Source: Denitromonas sp. (GTDB lineage: Bacteria > Pseudomonadota > Gammaproteobacteria > Burkholderiales > Rhodocyclaceae). From it: a DNA stretch of 64,000 nt. The stretch covers positions 2,680,001-2,744,000 of the forward strand of contig NZ_JAUCBR010000004.1 of NCBI RefSeq assembly GCF_034676725.1. Direction: 5' to 3'. Below are positions 7,688 through 20,798 of this stretch, piece by piece; position 1 is the stretch's first letter; every line of letters begins with the position of its first letter. Made by a program: the position numbers and the translations under genes. Under the pieces are notes generated by a model that worked only from the letters and a program-made list of their open reading frames with translations, did not search any database and was not told where the DNA came from.

Positions 7688-8780
7688 CGTCGGTCGCCTG
7701 CGCGAGTGCGCCGCTGAAGGACTTGCGAATGAGGTGGGAGACCAGCAGGTGCAGGGGCATGCGTAGCCAGTGGCCGCGCAAGAGCACGGCGGTGCGGGCC
7801 AGCCCGGCGCCGGGGCGGTCGCACAAGGGATGCTCGGGGGGGAGAGCCCGGGCATAGATCGCGTCCAGCGCGGCCAGACTGATGGCGTTCGGCGCAAAGC
7901 GGCGCACGCAGGCCGGCGGTGGCGGTGTGTCGATGAGCCGATGGGCCTGGCGCCAGGCCAGAAACACCATGGCACCGAGGCCGAGGGTGGCGGCCCTGTC
8001 GGCGATGCGCTGCGCGCCGACCTCATCATGCGCATGACACTGGGTGAGCAGTGCATCGAAGTCCAGCAGATCGCGAAGGCCTTTCGGAATCTCGGTGTCG
8101 CTGAATACATGGGTGGCGCAGTGGATGAGCTGATCGATATCGGTCAGCTTCAGGAAGCCCGGTGCGTTCGCGATGGGTTCGGCCGCGGCCACAAGCGTGC
8201 TGCCATCGGAGCGGATACGGCTGGTGCGCGGGGTGATGGCGTGGTGCAGGTCGATCGTGGTGCCGCGATGCACATGGCTGAGCGGTGGAATCTCGTGCAT
8301 CCACTGGCGATAGTATTTCTGCGTGTAGGGATCGTCGCGGTGGGATGGCTGCCAGCCGCGGATCAGCAAGGCGCGCTCGACTGCCGGTAGCGCTTCGAAG
8401 GGCACCATCAGGTCGATGTCCGAGTAGTGGCGGCCGACGGCCCACGCTTGGCGGCTGGCGCTGTAGGCCGCGCCCTTGAGCAGGACTGGCGTGATGCCGG
8501 TGCCGGCCAATGCCTGGCGAATTTCGTCCAGTTCGTAGCGCAGGTCGGCTTCGAGCTTGTCGGTCACGAAGCCCCAGGCGGTGAGGTAGCGCGCAACACC
8601 GTCCGGGACCTGGCCAAGGCCGCCGGCCGCGTTCGCCGCGTTCGCGAGCCGACCGGCCAGCCCGCTGGCCCGGGCAAGCCGGATGAGGTCGTCCCAGTCG
8701 GTCACGCTCAGGCCATGGATGGTGGCGGGGCGACGGATGACCTCGATCAGGCGGGCGAGCGCGGCGGGTTTAATCATCAC
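7662..8780 (-). CDS. Nucleotidyltransferase family protein (NTP_transf_5 type)
   Basis: A 372-residue protein of the uncharacterised nucleotidyltransferase family found beside PqqD-like and HPr-kinase-like genes. Family hallmarks are VLLKGAAY (99-106) and RHYSDIDLMV (117-126), whose two aspartates (121 and 123) are the expected metal ligands of a Pol-beta-type nucleotidyltransferase fold. Substrate unknown. It is the last gene of a four-gene minus-strand operon. Its start overlaps the end of the kinase-like gene by 11 bases, so the two are probably translated together. Transfer of a nucleotide to a peptide, protein or small molecule is inferred from the fold only. Confidence 0.85.
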   Translation of the reverse strand: MMIKPAALARLIEVIRRPATIHGLSVTDWDDLIRLARASGLAGRLANAANAAGGLGQVPDGVARYLTAWGFVTDKLEADLRYELDEIRQALAGTGITPVLLKGAAYSASRQAWAVGRHYSDIDLMVPFEALPAVERALLIRGWQPSHRDDPYTQKYYRQWMHEIPPLSHVHRGTTIDLHHAITPRTSRIRSDGSTLVAAAEPIANAPGFLKLTDIDQLIHCATHVFSDTEIPKGLRDLLDFDALLTQCHAHDEVGAQRIADRAATLGLGAMVFLAWRQAHRLIDTPPPPACVRRFAPNAISLAALDAIYARALPPEHPLCDRPGAGLARTAVLLRGHWLRMPLHLLVSHLIRKSFSGALAQATDEKKADPQG

Positions 8781-9675
8781 TCAGCGCCGCAAAGGTGGCG
8801 ATGGCGTCGTCGAGCCGGGCGTACTCGAAGCGCATCATGTCGGCGTTGCCGACCAGTCGCGCGAAAGCGTCGAATCCGCGCTCGCGAAGCAAGAGGTAGT
8901 TGAAGGCATTCTCGGCCAGCGCCATGAAGCCTTCGGCCCGGCCCAGACGCGTCAGGCGGGCCTCGGCGCCAGCGCGGTACTGCGGGAAGACGACCCATCG
9001 CGGCTGGGCATGCTGCCAGCCGGCGGCAATGGCGTCGGCGCCGGGGCGGAGGTGGCGAATGGTGCCTTTGACCGTATTGCGGGCTTCGGGCCCGAAATGC
9101 GCGTCGGGGGCAAAATCGCGGATCACGTCGATGGACGCATTCTTCAGACTGATCGGCCGCGGGAAGGGCTGGATCGAACCGGAGTCCAGGTCGATCAGGG
9201 TCAGTTCGTCCGACAGCAGTCGCCAGCCGCGCAGCGACAGGGCGGCACATAGCGTGCTTTTGCCTGAGCCGGGCGGCGCCGGCAAGATGACGGCCTGGCC
9301 GTTGGGCCGGGCGAGCACCGCGGCATGGACAATGAGATAACTGTGTTGCTGGCTCGAGATGCACCAGTTCAGGCCCCACTCGAACAGGGCGAATGCTTCC
9401 GGGCGGCTCAGCGGCATGAAGGGCTGGAAGCCGTCAGACGTGAACACGCAGGTGGGCCGGAACAGGCGGCGGTGGGGGCGGACGGCGATCTGTACGTCGG
9501 TGAACTGGTCGGGCCCGGCCAGGGGGTAGTCGCCATACAGCTGCATCAGCCCCTCGGCGACAATCGGGTAGGTGCTGCGGATATCGACCGTAAACGGCGG
9601 CGTGACGAGCCTCAGCCCCGGGCCGCGCAGTGCGTTGACGACGGCGCGTTGATCAAGACTCGACAGAAGTGGCAA
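8770..9675 (-). CDS. HPr-kinase-related protein (HprK-related kinase A type)
   Basis: A 301-residue P-loop protein related to the C-terminal kinase domain of HPr serine kinases. It has a Walker A loop PAPPGSGKST (132-141), preceded by the conserved VHAAVLA segment (116-122), and an acidic LLSDELTLID motif (153-162). The N-terminal HprK domain is absent, and no phosphotransferase HPr gene is nearby, so the substrate is probably not HPr. Relatives phosphorylate lasso peptides in other bacteria. Here it is flanked by a PqqD-like protein (23-base overlap) and a nucleotidyltransferase (11-base overlap), a set I recognise as a recurring association of unknown role. Confidence 0.85.
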   Translation of the reverse strand: MPLLSSLDQRAVVNALRGPGLRLVTPPFTVDIRSTYPIVAEGLMQLYGDYPLAGPDQFTDVQIAVRPHRRLFRPTCVFTSDGFQPFMPLSRPEAFALFEWGLNWCISSQQHSYLIVHAAVLARPNGQAVILPAPPGSGKSTLCAALSLRGWRLLSDELTLIDLDSGSIQPFPRPISLKNASIDVIRDFAPDAHFGPEARNTVKGTIRHLRPGADAIAAGWQHAQPRWVVFPQYRAGAEARLTRLGRAEGFMALAENAFNYLLLRERGFDAFARLVGNADMMRFEYARLDDAIATFAALSDD

Positions 9676-9934
9676 TGACTGACTCGACGAAACCCATTCT
9701 GGCCAATTCTTCCATGGCCTGGTGAATGCCGGCTAGTTCTTCCGCGGGCGGAGCGCCAAATACTTCCTGCCCCAGCTGCGCTTCGGTGCAGGAGCCCATC
9801 TGCATCAGCGTGTGCAGCAGCGCAGAGTAGGCGGTGTTGAGATGGTGCGTTTGGCCGGTGAGCGTATCAAAGACGATGGCCCCGTCATCAAACGGGGCCA
9901 TCCGGGTGCGGCCTTGCTTCAGTGTCCAGCGCAC
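9653..9934 (-). CDS. PqqD-like (RRE-fold) small protein of the HPr-kinase-related cluster
   Basis: A 93-residue protein with the winged-helix PqqD pattern: an N-terminal strand pair around FDDGAIVFDTLTGQTHHLN, then helices ending in a small MEELARMGFVE segment. PqqD-type domains bind precursor peptides and deliver them to modifying enzymes. I placed the start at the GTG at 9934 because family members begin with a residue pattern like RWTLKQG. The frame is open further upstream but would overlap the preceding gene, and no strong ribosome binding site is visible, so translational coupling is likely. Confidence 0.75.
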   Translation of the reverse strand: MRWTLKQGRTRMAPFDDGAIVFDTLTGQTHHLNTAYSALLHTLMQMGSCTEAQLGQEVFGAPPAEELAGIHQAMEELARMGFVESVIATSVES

Positions 9935-9945
9935 TGTTTGCGTGC

Positions 9946-10593
9946 TCAGAACATGCCTGCCGGCGGCGTCGTGCCGTCGAAGATGTAGTTGAAATAGGCC
10001 ATCGTCTGATCCAGCGACAGGGGAATGCTGGAGCCGGCCGGTTGCCAGGAGCCCGCGCCGACCAGTCCGTACCACATGGCCTTCACTTCGGTTTCGTCAT
10101 ACAGCGCATCGCCCGGGAAGTTGAGGGCGGTGAGGTACATGCCGACCGTGTGCCGGGCCAGGGCCACGACCTTGTCGCTGTTGCCCGACATGCTGAGAAC
10201 TTGCTGGAGCGTTTTGCAGGCCAGGACATCGGTCTTGGGCGAAACGGCGGCGAACCCTGCGGTCGGCGTCGATGCGCAGGACGACTGCAACACCGGCGTC
10301 AGGAAGATGGCGGCCTTCTGGGTGCTGCTGCCGTGATTCTTCCAGTAGCCATGGGAATAGCAGGTGCCGCTGGAGTCGACGGTGCGACTGAGCTGCATGT
10401 TGGCGCGGGCCAGCGAGGCAAAGGCGGAGATATGGACACAGTTGTGTGTCGAGCCGGTGGCGAAGGCGGATTGCGCCTTGAGCGTCGCCATCAGCGGCGC
10501 GGCCGCCAGACCGGCCTTGATCAGCGCGCGGCGTCGGCTCGCGTCAGCGGTGTTCTGGGTGTCGTCTGCAGGAGTTTTGTTGTCGGCGTTCAT
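9946..10593 (-). CDS. Tat-exported protein of unknown function, first gene of the PqqD/HprK-like operon
   Basis: A 215-residue protein with a twin-arginine-like signal: SRRRALIKAG at 19-28, a hydrophobic stretch, and probable cleavage near residue 45 after SAFA. The mature part has an NCVHISAFASL segment (51-61) and a CYSHGYWKNH motif (78-87). I know short SHGYWKN motifs from secreted proteins of unknown role. It is likely the exported product that the downstream PqqD-like, kinase-like and nucleotidyltransferase proteins act on or accompany, but this is inference from the operon. It starts the operon; 289 bases without a gene lie upstream. Confidence 0.7.
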   Translation of the reverse strand: MNADNKTPADDTQNTADASRRRALIKAGLAAAPLMATLKAQSAFATGSTHNCVHISAFASLARANMQLSRTVDSSGTCYSHGYWKNHGSSTQKAAIFLTPVLQSSCASTPTAGFAAVSPKTDVLACKTLQQVLSMSGNSDKVVALARHTVGMYLTALNFPGDALYDETEVKAMWYGLVGAGSWQPAGSSIPLSLDQTMAYFNYIFDGTTPPAGMF

Positions 10594-10882
10594 ACGTGTG
10601 GTCTACCTGATGACTGCGGTGGTCCAGCCTGATAGTGACTCTTAAGCAAATTCTGTGCGCGTTGTCGTTGTTGCGCCGATTGCCTTTGTTTACGCGGTCT
10701 GTGTCTGGCTGGACTCGGCGGTGTCGGTGGCAATGCACACCGGTTGTAAAGAATGTCGACAGGATTATTGGCGTGTCTGACGGCCAGGTAAAGCGTGCCG
10801 TGTGGTGCGCCGTGTCATGTGTCTCGTTGCAACCCGGTCAGGCCGACATCGGTCGGGCGCCGGTGTGGCTCCGCCGCCGGGG

Positions 10883-12163
<1,281 letters not shown>

Positions 12164-12173
12164 GGGTGGGCGG

Positions 12174-13577
12174 TCAGCCCAGGCTGGCGCGCGCCCGGGC
12201 GATGGCGGCGCGGACCTGGGCCGGAGCGGTGCCGCCGATGTGGTCGCGGCTGTCGAGCGCGCCTTCGACGGTGAGCACCTGGTAGACGTCTTCCTCGATG
12301 AGTTCGGAGAAGGCGCGCAGGTCGCCCAGCGGCAGGTCGGGCAGGTCGCAGCCGCGCTCCTCGGCGGCGCGCACGGCGCGGGCGACCACCTCATGCGCGT
12401 CGCGGAAAGGCAGGCCCTTCTTGACCAGGTAATCGGCCAGGTCGGTGGCGGTGGCGAAGCCCTGGTTGAGCGCCTCGCGCATGGCGTTGGCCTTGACCCG
12501 GATGCCGGTGATCATGTCGGCATAGATGCGCAGCGTGTCGATGACGGTGTCCGCGGTGTCGAACAGCGGCTCCTTGTCTTCCTGGTTGTCCTTGTTGTAG
12601 GCCAGCGGCTGGCCTTTCATCAGCGTCAGCAGGCTGATCAGGCTGCCATTGACGCGGCCGGTCTTGCCGCGCACCAGTTCGGGCACGTCGGGGTTCTTCT
12701 TCTGCGGCATGATCGAGCTGCCGGTGCAGAACCGGTCGGCCAGGTCGATGAAGCCCACACGCGGGCTCATCCACAGGATCAGCTCTTCGGAGAAGCGCGA
12801 CAGGTGGACCATCAGCAAGGCGGCGTTGGCGCAGAACTCGATGGCGAAGTCGCGATCGGAGACGGCGTCGAGCGAGTTTTCGCACACGCCGTCAAATTCC
12901 AGCTCGCGGGCGACGAATTCGCGGTCGATGGGGTAGGAGGTGCCCGCCAGTGCGGCGGCGCCCAGCGGCAGACGATTGACCCGCTTGCGGCAGTCGGCAA
13001 AGCGCTCGGCGTCGCGGCGGCTCATTTCGTAATAGGCCATCAGGTGGTGGCCGAAGGTGACCGGCTGTGCCACCTGCAGGTGGGTGAAGCCGGGCAGCGG
13101 CGTGGCGGCATGGGTATCGGCCAGGTCGAGCAGGGCGCGCTGATAGTCGGTGAGCAGGGCGAGGATCTGGTCGATCGCGTCGCGCAGCCACAGCCGGATG
13201 TCGGTGGCCACCTGATCGTTGCGGCTGCGGCCGGTGTGCAGGCGCTTGCCGGCGTCACCGATGAGGGCGGTGAGGCGTTTTTCGATGTTGAGGTGGACGT
13301 CTTCGTCCTGCAGCGACCAGGCGAATTCGCCGCGCTCGATTTCGTCGCGGATCTGGCCCAGACCGCGTTCGATGTCAGCCAGGTCGTCATTGCCGATGAT
13401 GCCCTGGCGCGCCAGCATTTTTGCGTGCGCCAGCGAACCGCGGATGTCCTGCGCCGCCATGCGCTGATCAAAGAAGACCGATGCGGTGTAGCGCATCACC
13501 AGCGCCGACACGGGTTCGGAAAAACGGCCGGACCACGCCTTGCCGGCGTCATCCCGATTGGATTGCTGATCTGCCAT
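12174..13577 (-). CDS. argH: Argininosuccinate lyase
   Basis: Splits argininosuccinate into arginine and fumarate, the last step of arginine synthesis. The 467 residues match the family length, and the superfamily signature GSSIMPQKKNPD is intact with its catalytic serine loop. It is divergent from algZ; a 94-base gap holds both promoters. The argH/algZ/algR/hemC/hemD neighbourhood is also known from pseudomonads. Confidence 0.97.
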   Translation of the reverse strand: MADQQSNRDDAGKAWSGRFSEPVSALVMRYTASVFFDQRMAAQDIRGSLAHAKMLARQGIIGNDDLADIERGLGQIRDEIERGEFAWSLQDEDVHLNIEKRLTALIGDAGKRLHTGRSRNDQVATDIRLWLRDAIDQILALLTDYQRALLDLADTHAATPLPGFTHLQVAQPVTFGHHLMAYYEMSRRDAERFADCRKRVNRLPLGAAALAGTSYPIDREFVARELEFDGVCENSLDAVSDRDFAIEFCANAALLMVHLSRFSEELILWMSPRVGFIDLADRFCTGSSIMPQKKNPDVPELVRGKTGRVNGSLISLLTLMKGQPLAYNKDNQEDKEPLFDTADTVIDTLRIYADMITGIRVKANAMREALNQGFATATDLADYLVKKGLPFRDAHEVVARAVRAAEERGCDLPDLPLGDLRAFSELIEEDVYQVLTVEGALDSRDHIGGTAPAQVRAAIARARASLG

Positions 13578-13671
13578 AATGCTCGGAATACTTTATGAAA
13601 AGTGGTTCGATGGGATGTTGCCCGCCGGCTCGGCGGCGACCCTGCCGGCCCCTGATCTCACGTGAGAGCGC

Positions 13672-14712
13672 ATGGCCGTGGTGTCCCCCGGAAAGACGCA
13701 AAGTATAAGTCAAAAGCCCAAGGCGCTCGCCATCGACGGCGCCTTGCCGGACTTTCGCAACATTGGCGTCATCCTGCGCGTGATTGTGCTCGTCAATGTC
13801 CTGGCCGTCGGCGCGGTGGTGCTGCGCAGCCGCTCGACCGACGAGATCGTGCCGGCCATGGTGGCCTGGGCCGGGTGGCTGGAGTTGCCGCTGTTCATCA
13901 CCGTCTTGCTGCTGTATCTGGCGCAGCCGGTGCTGCAGCGCTTGGCGCCGGGGCGGTTCTGGCCGGTGGTGGGCATGCTCGCCGTGGTCGTGGCCGTGTT
14001 CGCCTACCCGCCGCTGGGCGCGCCCTCGGATGTGGCGTTGTGGCGCTGGCTGGGGTGGAGCGTTTTGGCGTCGTGCGCAGTGATGGGCTACTTTGATTAC
14101 CGGGGGCGCCTGTATTCGCCGGCCCTGACCGAAGCCCGCCTGCATGCGCTGACGGCGCGGATCCGTCCGCACTTCCTGTTCAACAGCCTGAACGCGGTGC
14201 TCGGCGTGATGCGCGAGGATCCGCGACGGGCCGAGCGGGCGCTCGAAGAACTGGCAGACATGTTTCGGGTACTGATGAAGGAGCACAAGGAACTGGTCTC
14301 GCTCGACAGCGAGATCGGCCTGTGCGAGCGTTATCTCGATCTGGAACGGTTGCGACTGGGAGACCGACTGGTGGTGAACTGGGACTTGACCTGCAAGCCG
14401 GCGCAGGCGCTGGTGCCGCCGCTGTTGCTTCAACCTTTGCTGGAGAATGCCGTTTATCACGGCATTGAACCGTCGCTGCAGCCCGGCGATATCGCGGTGC
14501 GTGTGGCGCGGCGCAGCAGCGAGGTGCTGATCGAGGTCAGCAATCCGATGGTCGACACGCCACGGGCGCACAAGGGCAACCAGATTGCCCAGGCCAATAT
14601 CCGTGAGCGACTGTCGCTGTTCTTTGACCTTGAAGCCGATATGCGCATCGACCGCAGCGAGGGCCGCTACAGTGTGCGTATCCGTCTGCCCTACCGGAGG
14701 CTCAAAACATGA
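13672..14712 (+). CDS. algZ: LytS/AlgZ-family membrane sensor kinase
   Basis: A 346-residue sensor of the His_kinase (LytS/AlgZ/FimS) type. Four hydrophobic segments (about 33-51, 65-85, 98-113, 122-141) precede the phosphoacceptor region RIRPHFLFNSLNAV with His167. The LENAVYHG N-box follows. The atypical HATPase end differs from classical kinases. Its stop overlaps the start of the LytTR regulator gene (ATGA), making a coupled two-component pair. The symbol rests on synteny with argH and hem genes; the regulated traits in this organism are unknown. Confidence 0.88.
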   Translation: MAVVSPGKTQSISQKPKALAIDGALPDFRNIGVILRVIVLVNVLAVGAVVLRSRSTDEIVPAMVAWAGWLELPLFITVLLLYLAQPVLQRLAPGRFWPVVGMLAVVVAVFAYPPLGAPSDVALWRWLGWSVLASCAVMGYFDYRGRLYSPALTEARLHALTARIRPHFLFNSLNAVLGVMREDPRRAERALEELADMFRVLMKEHKELVSLDSEIGLCERYLDLERLRLGDRLVVNWDLTCKPAQALVPPLLLQPLLENAVYHGIEPSLQPGDIAVRVARRSSEVLIEVSNPMVDTPRAHKGNQIAQANIRERLSLFFDLEADMRIDRSEGRYSVRIRLPYRRLKT

Positions 14713-15452
14713 CCCAAGCCGAACTCCGAGTCCTGATCGTTGATGACGAAGCGCCGGCGCGGGCACGCCTGAGAGACCTGCTCGGCGACGTCCGCCGCGA
14801 ACAGCCCAACCGGGTGGTGGGCTTTGCCGCCAACGGCGAAGAAGCCCTGCGACTGATCGATGCCGAGGCGGTCGACGTGGTGCTGGCCGACATCCGCATG
14901 CCCGGCATGGATGGGGTGTCGCTGGCGCAACACCTCAACGGGCGCGGTGACCCGCCGGTGGTGATCTTCACCACGGCCTACGACCAGTACGCGGTGCAGG
15001 CCTTCGACCTGTCAGTGGCCGATTACCTGCTCAAGCCGGTGCGTGCCTCGCGGCTGGTCGAGGCGCTCGACAAGGCACGCAAGCTCTGCCAGGCCGGCGA
15101 GGCGCCGGCCGGGGAGGACAAACCCCTGAGCGTGACCGAGCGCGGCCGCATCCTGTTGGTCGATATCGCCAAGGTGCTGTTCCTGCGTGCCGAGCAGAAG
15201 TACGTCACGGCGCGCACCGCCGAGCGCGAATACCTGCTCGATGAATCGCTGGTCCACCTCGAAGAGACCTACCCCGGGCGTTTCTTGCGCATCCACCGCA
15301 ACTGCCTGGTCGCCCGGCAGGCGATTTCGGGCATCGAGCGCGAAGCCGGGGAGGGCGAGGGGCGCTGGCTGGTCGTGCTGGAGGGGCTTGACGAGCACCT
15401 GCCGATCAGTCGCCGGCAGTGGCCTCAGGTCAAGGCGATCCTCGATCTCTGA
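14709..15452 (+). CDS. algR: LytTR-family response regulator (AlgR-like)
   Basis: A 247-residue regulator with an N-terminal receiver domain (acidic pocket Asp12/Asp13, phosphoacceptor Asp61 in ADIRMPGMDG) and a C-terminal LytTR DNA-binding domain (about 140-245, with FLRAEQKYVTARTAEREYLL-type strand pattern). It partners with the overlapping sensor gene. In pseudomonads AlgR controls alginate, type IV pili and virulence; the target set here cannot be read from the sequence. Confidence 0.92.
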   Translation: MTQAELRVLIVDDEAPARARLRDLLGDVRREQPNRVVGFAANGEEALRLIDAEAVDVVLADIRMPGMDGVSLAQHLNGRGDPPVVIFTTAYDQYAVQAFDLSVADYLLKPVRASRLVEALDKARKLCQAGEAPAGEDKPLSVTERGRILLVDIAKVLFLRAEQKYVTARTAEREYLLDESLVHLEETYPGRFLRIHRNCLVARQAISGIEREAGEGEGRWLVVLEGLDEHLPISRRQWPQVKAILDL

Positions 15453-15476
15453 GGCAGGCCGCCGCGCGAGGGCGGC

Positions 15477-15872
15477 TCAGATGTCCGCCAGATGCATGCC
15501 GTCGGTGCTGCGCCGCCCGCGTCGACCGCGGCGGTCTTCGAGGCCTTGCGCGACGTGCATGTGGCTTTCGGGCCGGTACGGGTTGCGCCGGTCACCGCGG
15601 CGCCGGTCCTTGTAGTGGGTGAAGGTGCACCGGCAGCGCGAGGCATCGCAACTGACCAGGGGCAGCAGCGGCGCCTCGGCCGAGAGGAAACGGATGCCCT
15701 TGATCGTCTGCGCGGTGCGGCAGGCGCCTTCGCCCGGGTTGATGGTGACGCAATGATAGGGATGGGTGGTGCTATCGTTTTCGTCGTCTTCCGCTGACGT
15801 GCGGCCGCGCATCAGCCACCACGCGACCAGCGCCAGCGCCGCCAGCATGACTGCAAACCATTCGATCGACAT
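15477..15872 (-). CDS. Small membrane-anchored protein of unknown function
   Basis: 131 residues. A single hydrophobic segment at about 5-20 anchors it, followed by an acidic linker (AEDDENDS) and a cysteine-containing domain (HCVTINPGEGACRTA, then SCDASRCRCTFTHYKDRRRG). The end is strongly basic and ends in RRSTDGMHLADI. The pattern of cysteines suggests a metal or redox role, but I recognise no named family. It converges on algR; a small GC hairpin (15458-15476) lies between them and may end both transcripts. Confidence 0.65.
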   Translation of the reverse strand: MSIEWFAVMLAALALVAWWLMRGRTSAEDDENDSTTHPYHCVTINPGEGACRTAQTIKGIRFLSAEAPLLPLVSCDASRCRCTFTHYKDRRRGDRRNPYRPESHMHVAQGLEDRRGRRGRRSTDGMHLADI

Positions 15873-16108
15873 AAGACTCGCTCTCTATGGATTTTGCCTC
15901 CCTTCAGTATGGCTGTTGCGCCGCCGCAGCGCAGGGCCTGGCCCGGAAAAGCCCAATGGGATTTTGTATCAAAAGGTTAGTCGCAGCGCCCCTCGGGAGC
16001 GAAACAGAGCGTGGCCCTGCCCTGTGGCCCCGTGGTGATCAGTAGGCTGCAAGGCGCCCGGCGGCCGCGTCAAGACGCGATTGACGACGGCCCCGGGCGC
16101 TGTCGGGC

Positions 16109-18856
<2,748 letters not shown>

Positions 18857-19038
18857 GCGTGCTTCCATCGAGTGGGGTTTGGGAGAGTCACTTAAGGTGC
18901 CACAAAAAGTGGCCCCGGTGCTCATGCTAGAATCGCCTCCGGCGCAGGCGCCATCGGGGGCTTCCCGCATGCTGCCATGCAACACGCGCCGCCGCCACCC
19001 GTCCGTTTTTCTGCATCAGCTTGAGTGAGTCGCCCATC

Positions 19039-19983
19039 GTGAGTTCGTCCCAGCCCGCCGTCGCCGCCCCCGAGCGTATCGTCATTGCCACCCGTGAGAG
19101 CCGTCTCGCCCTGTGGCAGGCCGAGCACGTCAAGGCGCGGCTCGAAGCCCTCTATCCGGCCTGCGAAGTCGTGCTGCTCGGCATGACCACCCGGGGCGAC
19201 CAGATTCTCGACCGTCCGCTGGCCAAGGTCGGCGGCAAGGGCCTGTTCGTCAAGGAGCTGGAAACCGCCTTGCTCGACCGCCGTGCCGACATCGCCGTGC
19301 ATTCGATGAAGGACGTGCCGATGGAGATGGGCGAGGAGTTTGCCCTGGTCACCATCTCCGAGCGCGAAGTGCCGCTCGACGCCTTCGTCTCCAACAAATA
19401 CGACAGCCTCGACGACATGCCGCCGGGGGCCGTGGTCGGCACCTCCAGCCTGCGCCGCGAGTCGCAGCTGCATGCCAACTACCCGATGCTGGCCGTCACC
19501 AGCCTGCGCGGCAACCTCGACACCCGCCTGCGCAAGCTCGACGAAGGCCAGTACGACGCCATCATCCTCGCCGCCGCCGGCCTGACCCGCCTCGGCCTGG
19601 GTGAGCGCATCCGCGGCGTGCTGCCGTCGGAGGTCTCGCTGCCGGCTGCCGGGCAGGGAGCGCTGGGCATCGAGGCGCTGTCCGACCGGCCCGAAGTGGC
19701 CGCCTGGATGGCGCCGCTCAACGACACCGAGACCTCCGCCTGCGTGCGCGCCGAACGCGCCGTGGCCCGCGCACTGGCCGGTAGCTGCGAGGTGCCGCTG
19801 GGCGCCTACGCCGAGGCCGACAACGGCAACTTGTGGCTGCGTGGTTTCGTGGCCCGCCCGGACGGCAGCGAGATTGTCCGCGCCGAGCGCCGCGGCCCGC
19901 TGGGCGAGGCCGAGTCGCTGGGCAAGGCCCTGGCCGACGAACTGCGCGCCGGCGGGGCGGCCGAGATCCTCGCCAGCCTCTGA
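19039..19983 (+). CDS. hemC: Hydroxymethylbilane synthase (porphobilinogen deaminase)
   Basis: Joins four porphobilinogen molecules into hydroxymethylbilane. The protein of about 314 residues carries the dipyrromethane-cofactor cysteine in AGSCEVPLGAY and the substrate-binding SLRGNLDTRL segment. The start is uncertain: a GTG at 19039 fits family lengths, while a TTG at 19021 would add six residues; neither has a strong ribosome binding site. First gene of hemC-hemD-hemX-hemY. Confidence 0.95.
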   Translation: MSSSQPAVAAPERIVIATRESRLALWQAEHVKARLEALYPACEVVLLGMTTRGDQILDRPLAKVGGKGLFVKELETALLDRRADIAVHSMKDVPMEMGEEFALVTISEREVPLDAFVSNKYDSLDDMPPGAVVGTSSLRRESQLHANYPMLAVTSLRGNLDTRLRKLDEGQYDAIILAAAGLTRLGLGERIRGVLPSEVSLPAAGQGALGIEALSDRPEVAAWMAPLNDTETSACVRAERAVARALAGSCEVPLGAYAEADNGNLWLRGFVARPDGSEIVRAERRGPLGEAESLGKALADELRAGGAAEILASL

Positions 19984-19991
19984 GCGCCCCG

Positions 19992-20783
19992 ATGACTCCG
20001 TCACAGGGCCGCCCGCTGGCCGGGCGGCGTGTCGTCGTCACCCGGCCGCAGGCGCAGGCCGACGGTCTGTGCCAGGCCATTGCCGCGGCCGGTGGCGAGG
20101 CGCTGTGCATCCCGGTGATGGCGATCGAGGCGGTGCCGGTCAGCGCCGAGTTCGCCGCCCTGATCGACGCGCTCGACCAGTTTCATCTGGCCTTCTTCGT
20201 CAGCCCGAACGCGGCCGAGCATGGCCTGGCAGCCGTGCGTGCGCGTCGCGACTGGCCGTCCACGCTGGCAGTGGCCACGGTCGGCAAGGGCAGCGAGCGG
20301 GCGCTGCATGCGCTGGGTTTTGAGCGGGTGATCGCGCCCGATACCGGTTTTGACAGCGAAGCGGTGCTGGCGCTGCCCGAATTCTCGGCCGCCGCGGTGG
20401 CCGGCAAGCGAATCATCATTTTTCGTGGCAACGGCGGACGCGATCTTCTGGGTGATACACTGGCACAGCGAGGCGCGGCGGTCAGCTATGCCGCATGCTA
20501 CGCACGACGGGTACCGACCGAGGGTGCCGCCAGCTTGCTGGCCGAGGCCGACCGGACCGATGCCCTGATACTGACCAGTAGCGAAGGCGTCTCCAACCTG
20601 ATGACCATGTTGGGAGCACAGATGAGCCAACTGGCCCGCATTCCGGTGTTTGCACCGCATCCGCGCATCTGCGCCCGGGCAACGGCCGCGGGCTTTGCCC
20701 GGGTCGTGGAAACCGCGCCCGGCGACGCCGGGGTGGTCGCAGGCCTCGCAAGCTACTTTCTCGGCGGTTGCCGCAACGCTTGA
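19992..20783 (+). CDS. hemD: Uroporphyrinogen-III synthase
   Basis: Cyclises hydroxymethylbilane to uroporphyrinogen III. The 263-residue protein starts MTPSQGRPLAGRRVVVTRP, with the typical VVVTRP strand, and contains FVSPNAAEHG and the late LTSSEGVSNL segment. This family is poorly conserved, so the call leans on position: it begins 8 bases after hemC and is followed by hemX. Confidence 0.93.
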   Translation: MTPSQGRPLAGRRVVVTRPQAQADGLCQAIAAAGGEALCIPVMAIEAVPVSAEFAALIDALDQFHLAFFVSPNAAEHGLAAVRARRDWPSTLAVATVGKGSERALHALGFERVIAPDTGFDSEAVLALPEFSAAAVAGKRIIIFRGNGGRDLLGDTLAQRGAAVSYAACYARRVPTEGAASLLAEADRTDALILTSSEGVSNLMTMLGAQMSQLARIPVFAPHPRICARATAAGFARVVETAPGDAGVVAGLASYFLGGCRNA

Positions 20784-20798
20784 TCCAGACAAGACGAT

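Noticed and set aside
10594..10882. Possible gene upstream of the Tat-exported protein operon
   Set aside because: Short open frames lack a ribosome binding site and similarity; the stretch is treated as promoter space.
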